Shown: positions 8,214 through 15,784, counted from the first letter of the stretch. The stretch: 17,431 nucleotides of DNA from Gammaproteobacteria bacterium (GCA_003529705.1 DPVA01000212.1:1-17431), one strand, 5' to 3'. A program made the numbers and translations. Notes: generated by a model not told the origin, from the sequence alone.

Positions 8214-9208
8214 CAGGCGCTCCCGCTTTCATCATTTTCTGTAAATTGATCGATGAGCTGACGCGCAGCCACTCCCGGTGTTAGCCGTCCTTTGGCAACG
8301 TCCAATCGAACCCGCTCAACCTCAGACGCAATCCCGGGGCTCTTGAGGAACTGCTCTAACAGGCCTTCGTGCAGCGCTTGCATCAGGGCCTCGGTTGCCT
8401 GAACGTCCCGCCGGGAAGCGAGTGCCCCGCCCTCGCGGAGATGTCTGAAAAAGATCTCCATCTGATCCAGTACCTTAGCCACACCGACGTCGCACAGTGC
8501 AGACATGCCAAGCACCGGCACTTTCCACCCGGGTGTGCGAGCCTGTAAAAACCCCGTGGCGTTGGCATACTCCGAAACCGTACTGCTGGCGGCCTGTTCC
8601 AGATCTCCATCCGCTTTGTTGATCAGAATCAGGTCTGCGAGTTCCATTACGCCGCGTTTGATCCCCTGAAGTTCGTCTCCGGACCCCGGGACCAACAGCA
8701 ATACAAAAAGGTCAGTCATTGATGCGACCCGAAGCTCAGACTGGCCGACACCAACCGTCTCGACAATCACACGATCAAATCCTGCTGCCTCGCAAAGCGC
8801 GATGGCTTCCCGGGTGCAACGCCCCACTCCACCCTGAGCACCGGATGAAGGTGATGGGCGGACAAAGGCCTTGTCACTAACCGATAGCTTGGGCATCCGG
8901 GTCTTATCACCCAGTATCGATCCTCCGCTGATCACGGAACTTGGGTCCACGGTCAGTACCGCGACTGAATGACCTCCATCGATCATATGTCCGCCGAGCG
9001 TTTCAATGAATGTGGATTTGCCGGCGCCCGGCGGCCCGGTGATACCGATGCGCAGTCCCGGCTGCGAAGGCGTTGGGAGCGCTGCGAGCAATTCCCGGGC
9101 CTGTGACTGGTGCCCTTTCAAGCCAGATTCAACCAGCGTGATCGCCTGTGCCAACGCCCGCCGATCCCGATTCCCGATAGCGTCCGTCAGCGAGGTCGTA
9201 CTGGTCAC
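8213..9208 (-). CDS. meaB: MeaB/ArgK-family G3E GTPase, chaperone of methylmalonyl-CoA mutase
   Basis: A 331-aa P-loop GTPase of the MeaB family, which loads and protects the adenosylcobalamin cofactor of methylmalonyl-CoA mutase. Visible features: Walker A GPPGAGKS at residues 58-65, the family segment VLTVDPSSVISGGSILGDKTRM, ETVGVGQSE (Walker B/switch region), the NKADGD base-recognition motif and a C-terminal helical dimerisation arm. It starts with a GTG that overlaps the pccA stop (GTGA at 9208-9205), and its stop overlaps the mce start by one base. These tight couplings put pccA, meaB and mce in one operon. The mutase it should serve is not in the window. Confidence 0.94.
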   Translation of the reverse strand: MTSTTSLTDAIGNRDRRALAQAITLVESGLKGHQSQARELLAALPTPSQPGLRIGITGPPGAGKSTFIETLGGHMIDGGHSVAVLTVDPSSVISGGSILGDKTRMPKLSVSDKAFVRPSPSSGAQGGVGRCTREAIALCEAAGFDRVIVETVGVGQSELRVASMTDLFVLLLVPGSGDELQGIKRGVMELADLILINKADGDLEQAASSTVSEYANATGFLQARTPGWKVPVLGMSALCDVGVAKVLDQMEIFFRHLREGGALASRRDVQATEALMQALHEGLLEQFLKSPGIASEVERVRLDVAKGRLTPGVAARQLIDQFTENDESGSA

Positions 9209-11193
9209 GCCGATGACTCCCGCATAAACTCGACGATCTGCTGATCTACTTCGAGCGCTTCACCTGGCCGCGCGTGCAGGCAGAGCACCGTACCGTCACG
9301 CTCTGCCCGGATCACGTTTTCCATTTTCATCGCCTCAATCACAGCGAGTTCATCACCAGCTTTGACCTCGGCCCCTTCGGTGACAGAGACGGAGACCAGA
9401 AGGCCCGGCATCGGCGAAAGCGTCAAATGTGAAAGATCCGGCACAATCTTTGGAGGCATCAGATGGTATAAGGATGCGCTGTAGGGCTCAAGCACCAGCG
9501 CCTCGACACTCGCGCCGCTGTGAAAGACCTCATAGCGGACACCGCATCGGCTGAGTTGAGCTGTTGCCTCAATCCCGTCTACAGAGAAATCGATCACATC
9601 GCCGAAGGGGCTTCCCATGAAAGCGAGTGATCGCACCTTTCCATTTACTATTACGCGCCAACAACTTTTGTCGGCAGTGACCATGACTTTGTGTTGGTCA
9701 GTATCGATCTGGACTATCCGTGTAACTTCCCGTGGGGTCCAACCCACAGCCAAGCGGTTTTCTCGCAGGTGCCAATGCTCGTGAACCACTGCGATCAGTG
9801 CCACGATCCGGTGCACCACAGCTTGAGACAACGCGTTTCCCGCAAAACCCTCGGGAAACTCTTCTTCGATAAAACCGGTAGTAGTGTCACCACGAAGGAA
9901 TCTAGGATGCTGCACCAGGGCGGCCAAAAACGGAGTATTGCTCTGGATACCCCTGATTTCAAAGCGGTCAAGCGCGCGCAGCATCGTGGCCGCGGCTTGT
10001 TCGCGATCTGGTCCGTGAGTCACGAGTTTGGCGATCATGGGGTCGTAGTGCAGACTGACTTCTCCACCTTCGCAGATACCCGTATCTACCCGTACACCCT
10101 GCGCGTCATCGGGCGGACGAAAACGCAGCACGCGCCCAGAGGACGGTAAGAACCCCCGGTAGGGATCTTCAGCATAAACCCGGGACTCCAACGCCCAGCC
10201 GCTGATACCGATATCTTGCTGCGATATCGTTAGCTTTTCTCCTGCAGCAATCCGAAGCATCCACTCCACAAGATCAACCCCGGTAATCAGTTCGGTTACC
10301 GGGTGCTCGACTTGGAGCCGTGTATTCATCTCCAGAAAATAGAAGTTACGTGCTTCATCAACAATGAACTCCACCGTACCTGCCGAGGTATATCCCACCG
10401 CCGCCGCGAGGGCTAACGCCTGGGCACCCATCTGCGCACGTAGGCCTTCATCGACAAACGAGGATGGAGCCTCTTCTAATACCTTCTGATGCCGACGCTG
10501 AATAGAGCACTCGCGCTCGTTGAGATGAATGCGGTTGCCGTAGTGGTCCGCCAGCACCTGAATCTCGATATGCCGAGGCCGACTAACAAATTTCTCGATA
10601 AACACTCGGCCATCCGAAAAACTAGATCGCGCCTCACTGGAGGCACGCTCAAAACCCTCCCGGCATTTATCATCATCAGTGGCTATTCTCATACCCTTGC
10701 CACCCCCACCGGCGCTCGCCTTGAGCATGACGGGGTATCCAATCTCTCGAGCGTGGCTCACCGCATCGTCAGCATCGATAAGCACTTCATTAAAACCAGG
10801 GATCGTCGGTACCCTTGCACTTTCGGCCAGGGCCTTGGAGGCGATCTTGTCACCCATAACCTCAATCGCCTTCGCCGGGGGACCAACAAAGGTGACGCCC
10901 ACATCTCCCAAACCAGACACGAGTGCAGCTTTTTCGGAGAGGAAACCGTAGCCCGGATGCACTGCATCGGCACCAGTTTTTTGGCATGCGTCGATAATCC
11001 GGTCTACCAAGAGATAACTCTCGGCCGACGGGGATGCACCGATGTGAACAGCCTCATCTGCCATTAAGGTGTGTGGCGCATCGCGGTCAGCATCTGAGAA
11101 GACCGCAACCGTCTTGATGCCCATGCGCCTGGCCGAGCGGATCACCCGGCAGGCAATCTCACCCCGGTTGGCGATGAGGAGTTTGTTAAACAT
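9205..11193 (-). CDS. pccA: Biotin-containing acyl-CoA carboxylase alpha subunit (probably propionyl-CoA carboxylase)
   Basis: A 662-aa biotin-dependent carboxylase alpha chain. It has an N-terminal biotin carboxylase domain (FNKLLIANRGEIACRV at the start, HPGYGFLSE, the ATP-grasp glycine-rich loop SAGGGGKGM, HLNERECSIQRRHQK and EMNTRLQVEHPVTE). A linker/BT-type region follows, then a C-terminal biotinyl domain with EAMKMEN (biotinyl-lysine Lys623). In the first half-reaction biotin is carboxylated with bicarbonate and ATP; a separate beta subunit transfers the carboxyl to the acyl-CoA. Close paralogues act on acetyl-, methylcrotonyl- or geranyl-CoA, and sequence reading alone does not separate them. 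Overlap with meaB and proximity to mce favour propionyl-CoA. No beta subunit gene is nearby. The ATG at 11193 has AGAGACG about 10 nt upstream as a plausible ribosome site. Confidence 0.9.
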   Translation of the reverse strand: MFNKLLIANRGEIACRVIRSARRMGIKTVAVFSDADRDAPHTLMADEAVHIGASPSAESYLLVDRIIDACQKTGADAVHPGYGFLSEKAALVSGLGDVGVTFVGPPAKAIEVMGDKIASKALAESARVPTIPGFNEVLIDADDAVSHAREIGYPVMLKASAGGGGKGMRIATDDDKCREGFERASSEARSSFSDGRVFIEKFVSRPRHIEIQVLADHYGNRIHLNERECSIQRRHQKVLEEAPSSFVDEGLRAQMGAQALALAAAVGYTSAGTVEFIVDEARNFYFLEMNTRLQVEHPVTELITGVDLVEWMLRIAAGEKLTISQQDIGISGWALESRVYAEDPYRGFLPSSGRVLRFRPPDDAQGVRVDTGICEGGEVSLHYDPMIAKLVTHGPDREQAAATMLRALDRFEIRGIQSNTPFLAALVQHPRFLRGDTTTGFIEEEFPEGFAGNALSQAVVHRIVALIAVVHEHWHLRENRLAVGWTPREVTRIVQIDTDQHKVMVTADKSCWRVIVNGKVRSLAFMGSPFGDVIDFSVDGIEATAQLSRCGVRYEVFHSGASVEALVLEPYSASLYHLMPPKIVPDLSHLTLSPMPGLLVSVSVTEGAEVKAGDELAVIEAMKMENVIRAERDGTVLCLHARPGEALEVDQQIVEFMRESSA

Positions 11194-11245
11194 ATGACGT
11201 CTCTTGCTAGCTTTTTATTCTTGATTTTCAGGTCAAAACCCAGCG

Positions 11246-11881
11246 CTACGGCTGAGACCAGTCTACCCCGGTCTCAAAAAGCGCAAGCAACCGCTCAATA
11301 TTCTGCCGCGCAGCGTTTTCAAAAAGACCTTGAAAGTACGCCGTCGAATAAATATACGGCCGATTCGCCAGTGCTCTTAAGAATCCGCCCTGCCCGCGGG
11401 CAAAAGCCTCATCGTTCGCGTGTGTCGCCTCGAAACGAAGGTCGTGCGTATCGGCGAAAAATGCACCCCAAGGTTGTGAAAGACCCCACAAATCGACGTC
11501 CACTGCAAACTGCGCCTGGAAGCCCTGAGGGGACTCGCGATGGTCAGTCGCGAGAATCACCGTGCCTACCTCCGCAATGAAAGTAGCAGACAGGTACCCG
11601 GAAGCCATACTGGCAAACCAATCAGCGCTGCGTGCTTCATTATCGCGCGCCCCGGCTACAAAAATGGCGTCATGAAACCACAGCGCCATCTCCACAGCAT
11701 CATCAGCACCCAGCACTGGAACTGCCTCATCATAAGCGGCAAGACAAACTGCAATATGACCCGCGTCATGATAGTGACGGGATGCGTCGTCATAGTGCCG
11801 ACTGAGTGCCTCAAAAACCCGGGCAGACTCCCTGCCACCTCCGACGCGACTCCAAAGCCCGCGAAACCGATCCGGCTGCAC
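11246..11881 (-). CDS. Predicted HD-superfamily metal-dependent phosphohydrolase (COG4339-like)
   Basis: A 211-aa soluble protein. Visible metal-binding signatures of the HD-like family described as COG4339 are HYHDAGHI (His36, His38, His42), WFHDAIF (His70-Asp71), ATDH (Asp113-His114) and DVDLWGLS. No substrate is established for this family as far as I know. Database entries are often mislabelled with a eukaryotic receptor subunit name, which should be ignored. The start is GTG 11881, five bases after the stop of the cyclic-nucleotide-binding gene, so the two are probably co-transcribed. The start lacks a good ribosome site and may rely on coupling. It lies 52 bp before pccA on the same strand. 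Confidence 0.8.
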   Translation of the reverse strand: MQPDRFRGLWSRVGGGRESARVFEALSRHYDDASRHYHDAGHIAVCLAAYDEAVPVLGADDAVEMALWFHDAIFVAGARDNEARSADWFASMASGYLSATFIAEVGTVILATDHRESPQGFQAQFAVDVDLWGLSQPWGAFFADTHDLRFEATHANDEAFARGQGGFLRALANRPYIYSTAYFQGLFENAARQNIERLLALFETGVDWSQP

Positions 11882-11886
11882 AATAT

Positions 11887-12363
11887 TCAGGATGCCGGCG
11901 GTGAAGACGGCGCTGCCCGCTCACGTTTGAGCACCTCGAACGCTTGGGTGGTCTGCGTTAGCCGGTCGACCACCTGGCGCAGCACGCTTAAGGAGACTTC
12001 GGGGTTATCCCGCATAAGATCCATGAAATCATCGGCCAGAATACGCAGGCATCGTACTTCCCCTTCGGCCCGGAGCGTCGCCGACCGCGGCTGATTAGCA
12101 ATCACGCCCATCTCACCCACCACATCGCTGGTAGAAAGCACTGCCACTGGATCTCCGCTCGCGTCCTCGTTGACAAAAACACCTACCTGTCCCGACATAA
12201 TGACATAAACACTGTCCGAACCTGAATTCATGGTGAAAATAATGTCACCGGCATCGAAACTCGACTCCTCGCTCGCAAATGCCAGTCGCTTAAGTTTGCC
12301 GGCATCCAGTTGCGTGAAAAGTGGAATCTTTCGAAGCTGCTCTGCGTCGGTAATGAAGTTCAT
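11887..12363 (-). CDS. Single-domain cyclic-nucleotide-binding protein
   Basis: A 158-aa protein made almost entirely of one CAP/CRP-type cyclic-nucleotide-binding fold. It runs LRKIPLFTQLDAGKLKRLA, a beta-roll with FDAGDIIFTMNSGSDSVYVIMSGQVGVF, and the phosphate-binding cassette GEMGVIANQPRSATLRA. It ends in a helical tail of about 40 residues. There is no helix-turn-helix, kinase, transporter or channel segment, so it is not a transcription factor of the CRP class. It is more likely a ligand-sensing adaptor. The cassette keeps the Glu and Arg that bind cyclic nucleotide in CRP-type proteins, but the ligand (cAMP, cGMP or none) cannot be decided here. The ATG at 12363 gives a natural N-terminus but has no purine-rich ribosome site. 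The HD-type gene follows after 5 bp. Confidence 0.88.
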   Translation of the reverse strand: MNFITDAEQLRKIPLFTQLDAGKLKRLAFASEESSFDAGDIIFTMNSGSDSVYVIMSGQVGVFVNEDASGDPVAVLSTSDVVGEMGVIANQPRSATLRAEGEVRCLRILADDFMDLMRDNPEVSLSVLRQVVDRLTQTTQAFEVLKRERAAPSSPPAS

Positions 12364-12424
12364 ATAAAAGGAGTTGGTTTCGATGGTGCAAAGGGCAATT
12401 TAACCGCAACAGCGCTACTACCGC

Positions 12425-12449
12425 AAAACCCGCTATTCGGGCGAGCGGG
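12425..12449 (-). terminator. Possible weak terminator overlapping the mobA stop
   Basis: Read on the minus strand, CCCGCT (12449-12444) pairs with AGCGGG (12434-12429) across a 9-nt loop and is followed by TTTT (12428-12425). The hairpin includes the mobA stop codon. Only four Ts follow, so termination may be partial, leaving read-through to the cyclic-nucleotide-binding gene possible. Confidence 0.4.
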
Positions 12450-13056
12450 AATTGTCCGAAATACGCGATTCCATTTTCTCTAGATCCTCAGGCGTATTGA
12501 CGTTCAGGAACATTTCCCCATGATCAGAGAAATTAACTCTGGCATGAGAAATTTCTTCCAGCCACAGATCGATCTTGCGCCCGCCGCCAGCAAGGAAGGC
12601 CTCAAGGCGCGACTGTGACCGACGATTCAGCATCATGAATACAGGCTGCAGGCGCTTACCATCGTGGGCCACCACCGCATCAAACTCACCTGAGGTTCCA
12701 GCCGCATACATTCTTGCCGCATAATCTTTCGCCAGTAGTGGTGAGTCACAAGGCGCGCTCAGAATCCATTCGTGTGAGGACTTCTCAAATCCCGCCATCA
12801 TGCCCGCGAGAGGTCCCGCATAGCCGCTCACACCGTCACTGATGACTGAGACACCCAGTTTTTCATAATGCGTATGATTACGGTTGGCGCTGATCATGAC
12901 CTCGCCCACCTGGCCGGCGAGACGCTTAAGACCCCAGGCGACGAGTGGCTGGCCACCAAGAGTCAGCAGGCCTTTGTCTGCGCCGCCCATCCGCCGCGCC
13001 TGTCCGCCGGCAAGCAACAGCCCGCTGACTTGAGAGATCGCCTTCACCGAATACAC
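12433..13056 (-). CDS. mobA: Molybdenum cofactor guanylyltransferase
   Basis: MobA links GMP from GTP to molybdopterin to make the bis-MGD cofactor of molybdoenzymes. Visible signatures are the nucleotide-binding LLAGGQARRMGGADKGLL near the N-terminus, SAPCDSPLL (metal-binding Asp) and NVNTPEDL near the C-terminus. The frame is open back to an ATG at 13167, but that would overlap bamC and add 37 unlikely residues. GTG 13056 has TGAGG 6-7 nt upstream and gives 207 aa, close to E. coli MobA (about 194 aa), so I chose it. A second GTG at 13047 is possible. It is divergent from bamC. No molybdoenzyme gene is visible in the window. Confidence 0.92.
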   Translation of the reverse strand: MYSVKAISQVSGLLLAGGQARRMGGADKGLLTLGGQPLVAWGLKRLAGQVGEVMISANRNHTHYEKLGVSVISDGVSGYAGPLAGMMAGFEKSSHEWILSAPCDSPLLAKDYAARMYAAGTSGEFDAVVAHDGKRLQPVFMMLNRRSQSRLEAFLAGGGRKIDLWLEEISHARVNFSDHGEMFLNVNTPEDLEKMESRISDNSRSPE

Positions 13057-13095
13057 TATTGCCTCAGACTGTCGCGCCGTTAAGTTAACAATCCC

Positions 13096-13125
13096 ATTAT
13101 AATCAGGGCTGTCGCCCGACTTTAA
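13096..13125 (-). promoter_or_regulatory. Candidate mobA promoter, with a -10 readable on both strands
   Basis: ATTATAAT (13096-13103) contains TATAAT on both strands. On the minus strand TATAAT spans 13101-13096 with TTAAAG 18 bp upstream (13125-13120), which would give a leader of roughly 30 nt before mobA GTG 13056. On the plus strand TATAAT 13098-13103 lies 58 bp before bamC but has no recognisable -35. The -35 match is poor, so this rests mainly on the perfect -10. Confidence 0.35.
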
Positions 13126-13132
13126 CGTCGGG
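13115..13132. repeat. Perfect inverted repeat between mobA and bamC
   Basis: CCCGAC-TTTAAC-GTCGGG is a perfect 6-bp dyad with a 6-nt spacer in the divergent mobA/bamC intergenic region. It overlaps the proposed mobA -35 and lies 30 bp before the bamC start. It could be an operator for a dimeric regulator or a hairpin in the bamC leader. Confidence 0.5.
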
Positions 13133-13161
13133 ATAAAGCAGGAACCCCAGTTCGTCCTTAT

Positions 13162-14301
13162 ATGCATTTTCCCCGCTACGTTTCATCACTACTTATACTG
13201 AGTACGTTGCTCGGTCTGCAAGGGTGTAGCTCATCAAAAGATGAGATTAACCCTGCGGCACCCGACTGGGACAGAACAACCCAGCTTGAGATTCCGCCCG
13301 ACCTTACTGCGCCAAAAGACAACGCCAATACCGAACAGTTCTCCGCCGCAGCCCGCAATGCCAGCGAGGCGGAACTGGATCAATACAGCCAGTTCCAGGA
13401 ATTTCAGAAGATGGCGGATTTCCAGGATTTTCTGAAGTGGCGTAAAAAGCACTCTGCCGACCTTGATTTGAGCCTCATGGCCTTTCGCAAAGCAAGAGAT
13501 GAGGCCATTGCCGACTCCTTAAGCAAAAATGGCGTCCTCACCCTAACCACGCGCGAAGGCCAAGCGATTATCCTTATCGACGACACCCTGGAGAACTGCT
13601 GGCAGCGTCTCGACACGGCGCTTATTAATATGGGCGTGCATGTGCTGACCCGGCGTCAGGATCAGGGTGTCTTCAGAGTGCACTACGGGACAGAAGCACC
13701 CGAGGAGAACGATTCCTGGACCGACTGGATTCCCTGGCTGAGTGACCCAATCATCTACCAGGTTAGTCTGGAGTTAACGCGAAATGGACCAGCGGTTTCG
13801 ATCCACGACGACCAGGCACAAAGTACGAATACCGAACTCGCGAATTCATTTGCTGAACTTATTGGAATTCAACTACTGACCTTTGCGGGTGATAGCGTAA
13901 TTGTCGCCGCACCTAAGATCGAATCCTCAGTGTCCCTTCAAGAGGCATCCGGTGGTTACCTGACAATGGTGATCTCTGGCGCCGCCGGCGGCGTCTGGAA
14001 CCGACTCGAACGGGAACTCCAGGATATGGGCTTTTCGATAGTAAAACGCGATCGACCCCAGTTGCGATTCGTGGTGCGCTACGATGATCCCAGCAAACTC
14101 GCCGACAAATCGTGGTTCCAGTCACTCGCCTTCTGGAAAGACGATACCAGTGCTCCGGCTGAGGACATTTCTGTGGTGCTAACGCCGGCCGGTGCAGAAA
14201 CACATGTCAATGTACTTGATGCGGCGGACCGCCAGACAGAACTGGGTGATCAGGTGCTTGAATTACTGTCCGAGAGCCTTAAAGCCAAAGAAGATAAATG
14301 A
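13162..14301 (+). CDS. bamC: BamC-like outer-membrane assembly lipoprotein
   Basis: A 379-aa lipoprotein with a short signal peptide and lipobox LQGC, giving lipidation at Cys22. The following region is long and probably disordered, with the BamC hallmark LEIPPDLTAP (about 42-51). Two related C-terminal helix-grip halves are visible, each with a W-x-x-L-x-x-x-L-x-x-M-G pattern: CWQRLDTALINMGVHV and VWNRLERELQDMGFSI. BamC is an accessory subunit of the BAM complex that inserts beta-barrel proteins such as the porin encoded about 2 kb away. In E. coli it follows dapA; no dapA is seen here and the neighbour is divergent mobA. The ATG at 13162 suits the signal peptide, but the closest AGGA lies about 17 nt away, so initiation may be weak. 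Residues 75-97 are unusually rich in Phe/Tyr/Trp, Gln and charged residues. Confidence 0.88.
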   Translation: MHFPRYVSSLLILSTLLGLQGCSSSKDEINPAAPDWDRTTQLEIPPDLTAPKDNANTEQFSAAARNASEAELDQYSQFQEFQKMADFQDFLKWRKKHSADLDLSLMAFRKARDEAIADSLSKNGVLTLTTREGQAIILIDDTLENCWQRLDTALINMGVHVLTRRQDQGVFRVHYGTEAPEENDSWTDWIPWLSDPIIYQVSLELTRNGPAVSIHDDQAQSTNTELANSFAELIGIQLLTFAGDSVIVAAPKIESSVSLQEASGGYLTMVISGAAGGVWNRLERELQDMGFSIVKRDRPQLRFVVRYDDPSKLADKSWFQSLAFWKDDTSAPAEDISVVLTPAGAETHVNVLDAADRQTELGDQVLELLSESLKAKEDK

Positions 14302-14344
14302 CCCGCGGCTCCGGCGCTGTTATTAGTCCCGGTGAAACCGAAAG

Positions 14345-14701
14345 TCAGGAGGCGTTCTTTGCGCCCGCCTGCTGCACCTTCCATTCCTGATAGGCCTTGA
14401 ATTCCTGCCAGCGCTTCCATTGTAGGTACTCGGCATATTCCGGATCATCAATCGCCAGTTGCGATGGATCGTCACCGTCTTTTTTGTTACTGCCAAAAAA
14501 ATCGAGGCTGAAGCCCTGACCGATCTGGCGCCTCGGAGAACGGGCATAAGGGGAATCGTCAGTCGGGGTCGTGTTGGGGTCGTTTTCTACGCCTTCGGCC
14601 TCGATTGGACCCGCAGTTTTATTAAGATTCGTGACTGAAGCGCAACCAGAAAAAGAACATGTAATTACTGCAGCGACTAAAACCTTCAGGATTTTCTCCA
14701 C
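14345..14701 (-). CDS. Small putative lipoprotein with aromatic/charged C-terminal segment
   Basis: I do not recognise a named family. Starting from GTG 14701 the protein is 118 aa with a lipoprotein signal peptide VEKILKVLVAAVITCSFSGC and lipidation at Cys20. An upstream GTG at 14731 would add ten charged residues and is less natural. The mature part is a low-complexity Pro/Asp/Thr-rich stretch followed by about 25 residues rich in Tyr, Trp, Phe, Lys and Glu (PEYAEYLQWKRWQEFKAY), likely an amphipathic helix. It converges with bamC, leaving 43 bp between the two genes. No Asp at position +2 is seen, so outer-membrane targeting is expected under the E. coli rule. Similar aromatic segments occur in the N-terminal region of the neighbouring BamC. 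Confidence 0.7.
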   Translation of the reverse strand: MEKILKVLVAAVITCSFSGCASVTNLNKTAGPIEAEGVENDPNTTPTDDSPYARSPRRQIGQGFSLDFFGSNKKDGDDPSQLAIDDPEYAEYLQWKRWQEFKAYQEWKVQQAGAKNAS

Positions 14702-14926
14702 AAGAAGCCTATCTTTGTCCAGCAATATCACGAGTATTTCATTCCCGTTTGAAGGAATCGGTCAGCATTGATTTAAGACCTAAAAGTTCTACTGATCCCC
14801 AGTCACTAGACCAAGAGTCTAACAGACGATCTCAGCGTCCGTATCAATTCTCCACGCGGCGTCAAGAGCGCAAGCGCATCGCATCTCGATTTCCAAGATA
14901 GACTGTATAACTGAATCTTCCACCCA

Positions 14927-14954
14927 GAAATAACAAAGGCGCCACGAGGCGCCC
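14927..14954 (-). terminator. Intrinsic terminator of the regulator gene
   Basis: On the minus strand GGCGCC (14953-14948), loop TCGT and GGCGCC (14943-14938) form a 6-bp GC-only stem followed by the U-rich TTTGTTATTTC. It lies 25 bp after the stop of the response-regulator-like gene. Its stem is the same GGCGCC-N4-GGCGCC design as the terminator of the porin gene. Confidence 0.7.
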
Positions 14955-14978
14955 TATTATTTCCGAATAACCATAAAT

Positions 14979-15683
14979 TTAAATAAACATGTAGCCCACT
15001 CCACGGACACTGACAAACCTGGCTTCTGCCGAGGCGGCTTCGAGCTTATTGCGCAACCTGCGGACATACGTGTTTACTGTGCGTTCATCGAGGAAGCGGT
15101 CCTCGCCCCAGACCGCATTCAGAATATGTTGTCGGCCGTAGACGAAATCAGCGTGTGTCATGAAGAACTGCAATAGTCTGAATTCCGTTAAAACCAACCT
15201 TAGCGGCCTATCATTGACAAACACCAGATGACGTCTCGGATCAAGGGTGATATTTTGGTAGCGGATAATATCAATACCATGATGTGGACGAACCCGCCTC
15301 AGGATTGCCTTAACTCGCGAGAGCAACTCTTCCTTTCCGTAAGGTGGGGAGAGCACATCGTCAACACCAGCATCTAATGCCTTCGCCTTCTCATGTGAAC
15401 TAATCGAGCCTGATAGGACGAGCAAGGGAACTCTTGAAGCGTTGTTGGCAGGCTCTTGATCAATGGCGCTGCAATGGAGCGCGGGGAATACCCGGCTCCA
15501 CTGACCGGATCCTTCGACTACAAGTGCCGGCCGGTGTGGATTCTTAAGTTGGGTTACGAGGTCCGACTCACTGAAGGACTCGGGCATAGTCCGAACGTCA
15601 AAGTATTCGCCTGTGAGCGCTTCCTGCGGTGAACGGCCCGTCGTCCGTTCCGAACCGATAACAAGGATTCGTGGCGCGCTCAC
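14979..15683 (-). CDS. OmpR/PhoB-family regulator with degenerate receiver domain
   Basis: A 234-aa protein with an N-terminal receiver-like domain (1-130) and a C-terminal winged helix (about 142-233). The winged helix is typical: LTEFRLLQFF, the recognition helix DERTVNTYVRRLRNKL and the wing VSVRGVGYMF. The receiver keeps the fold pattern but not the chemistry. The acidic pair is Gly10-Ser11 (ILVIGSE). The phosphoacceptor Asp position appears to be Glu57 (ALVVEGSG). The conserved Lys of KPF is Pro113 (SPPYGKEEL). Ser91 stands where Thr/Ser normally is. It is therefore probably controlled without Asp phosphorylation, and no histidine kinase gene is nearby. It starts with GTG 15683; the ribosome site is weak. 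It diverges from the porin gene, and control of that gene is plausible but unproven. Confidence 0.88.
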   Translation of the reverse strand: MSAPRILVIGSERTTGRSPQEALTGEYFDVRTMPESFSESDLVTQLKNPHRPALVVEGSGQWSRVFPALHCSAIDQEPANNASRVPLLVLSGSISSHEKAKALDAGVDDVLSPPYGKEELLSRVKAILRRVRPHHGIDIIRYQNITLDPRRHLVFVNDRPLRLVLTEFRLLQFFMTHADFVYGRQHILNAVWGEDRFLDERTVNTYVRRLRNKLEAASAEARFVSVRGVGYMFI

Positions 15684-15754
15684 AAAGTTTTTCGACTATG
15701 CCGGAATGCGTCTGATAACTGTCTCTCAGGACGTCTTCTCGAAGAGTTCATCAG

Positions 15755-15784
15755 ATTATCCCGACAAATATTCGGCTGTAACAA
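15755..15784 (-). promoter_or_regulatory. Candidate promoter of the regulator gene
   Basis: On the minus strand TTGTTA (15784-15779) and GATAAT (15760-15755) are separated by 18 bp. The -10 matches 5 of 6 and the -35 matches 4 of 6 of the sigma-70 consensus. Transcription would start near 15748, about 65 nt before GTG 15683. Confidence 0.45.

Noticed and set aside
12383..12403. Tiny plus-strand frame (six codons) with AAAAGGAG upstream, between mobA and the CNB gene
   Set aside because: It has a good ribosome site but lies between two minus-strand genes with no promoter or partner gene. Probably chance.
13057..13167. N-terminal extension of mobA to the ATG at 13167
   Set aside because: It overlaps bamC and the divergent promoter region and has no family counterpart. 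GTG 13056 has a proper TGAGG ribosome site.
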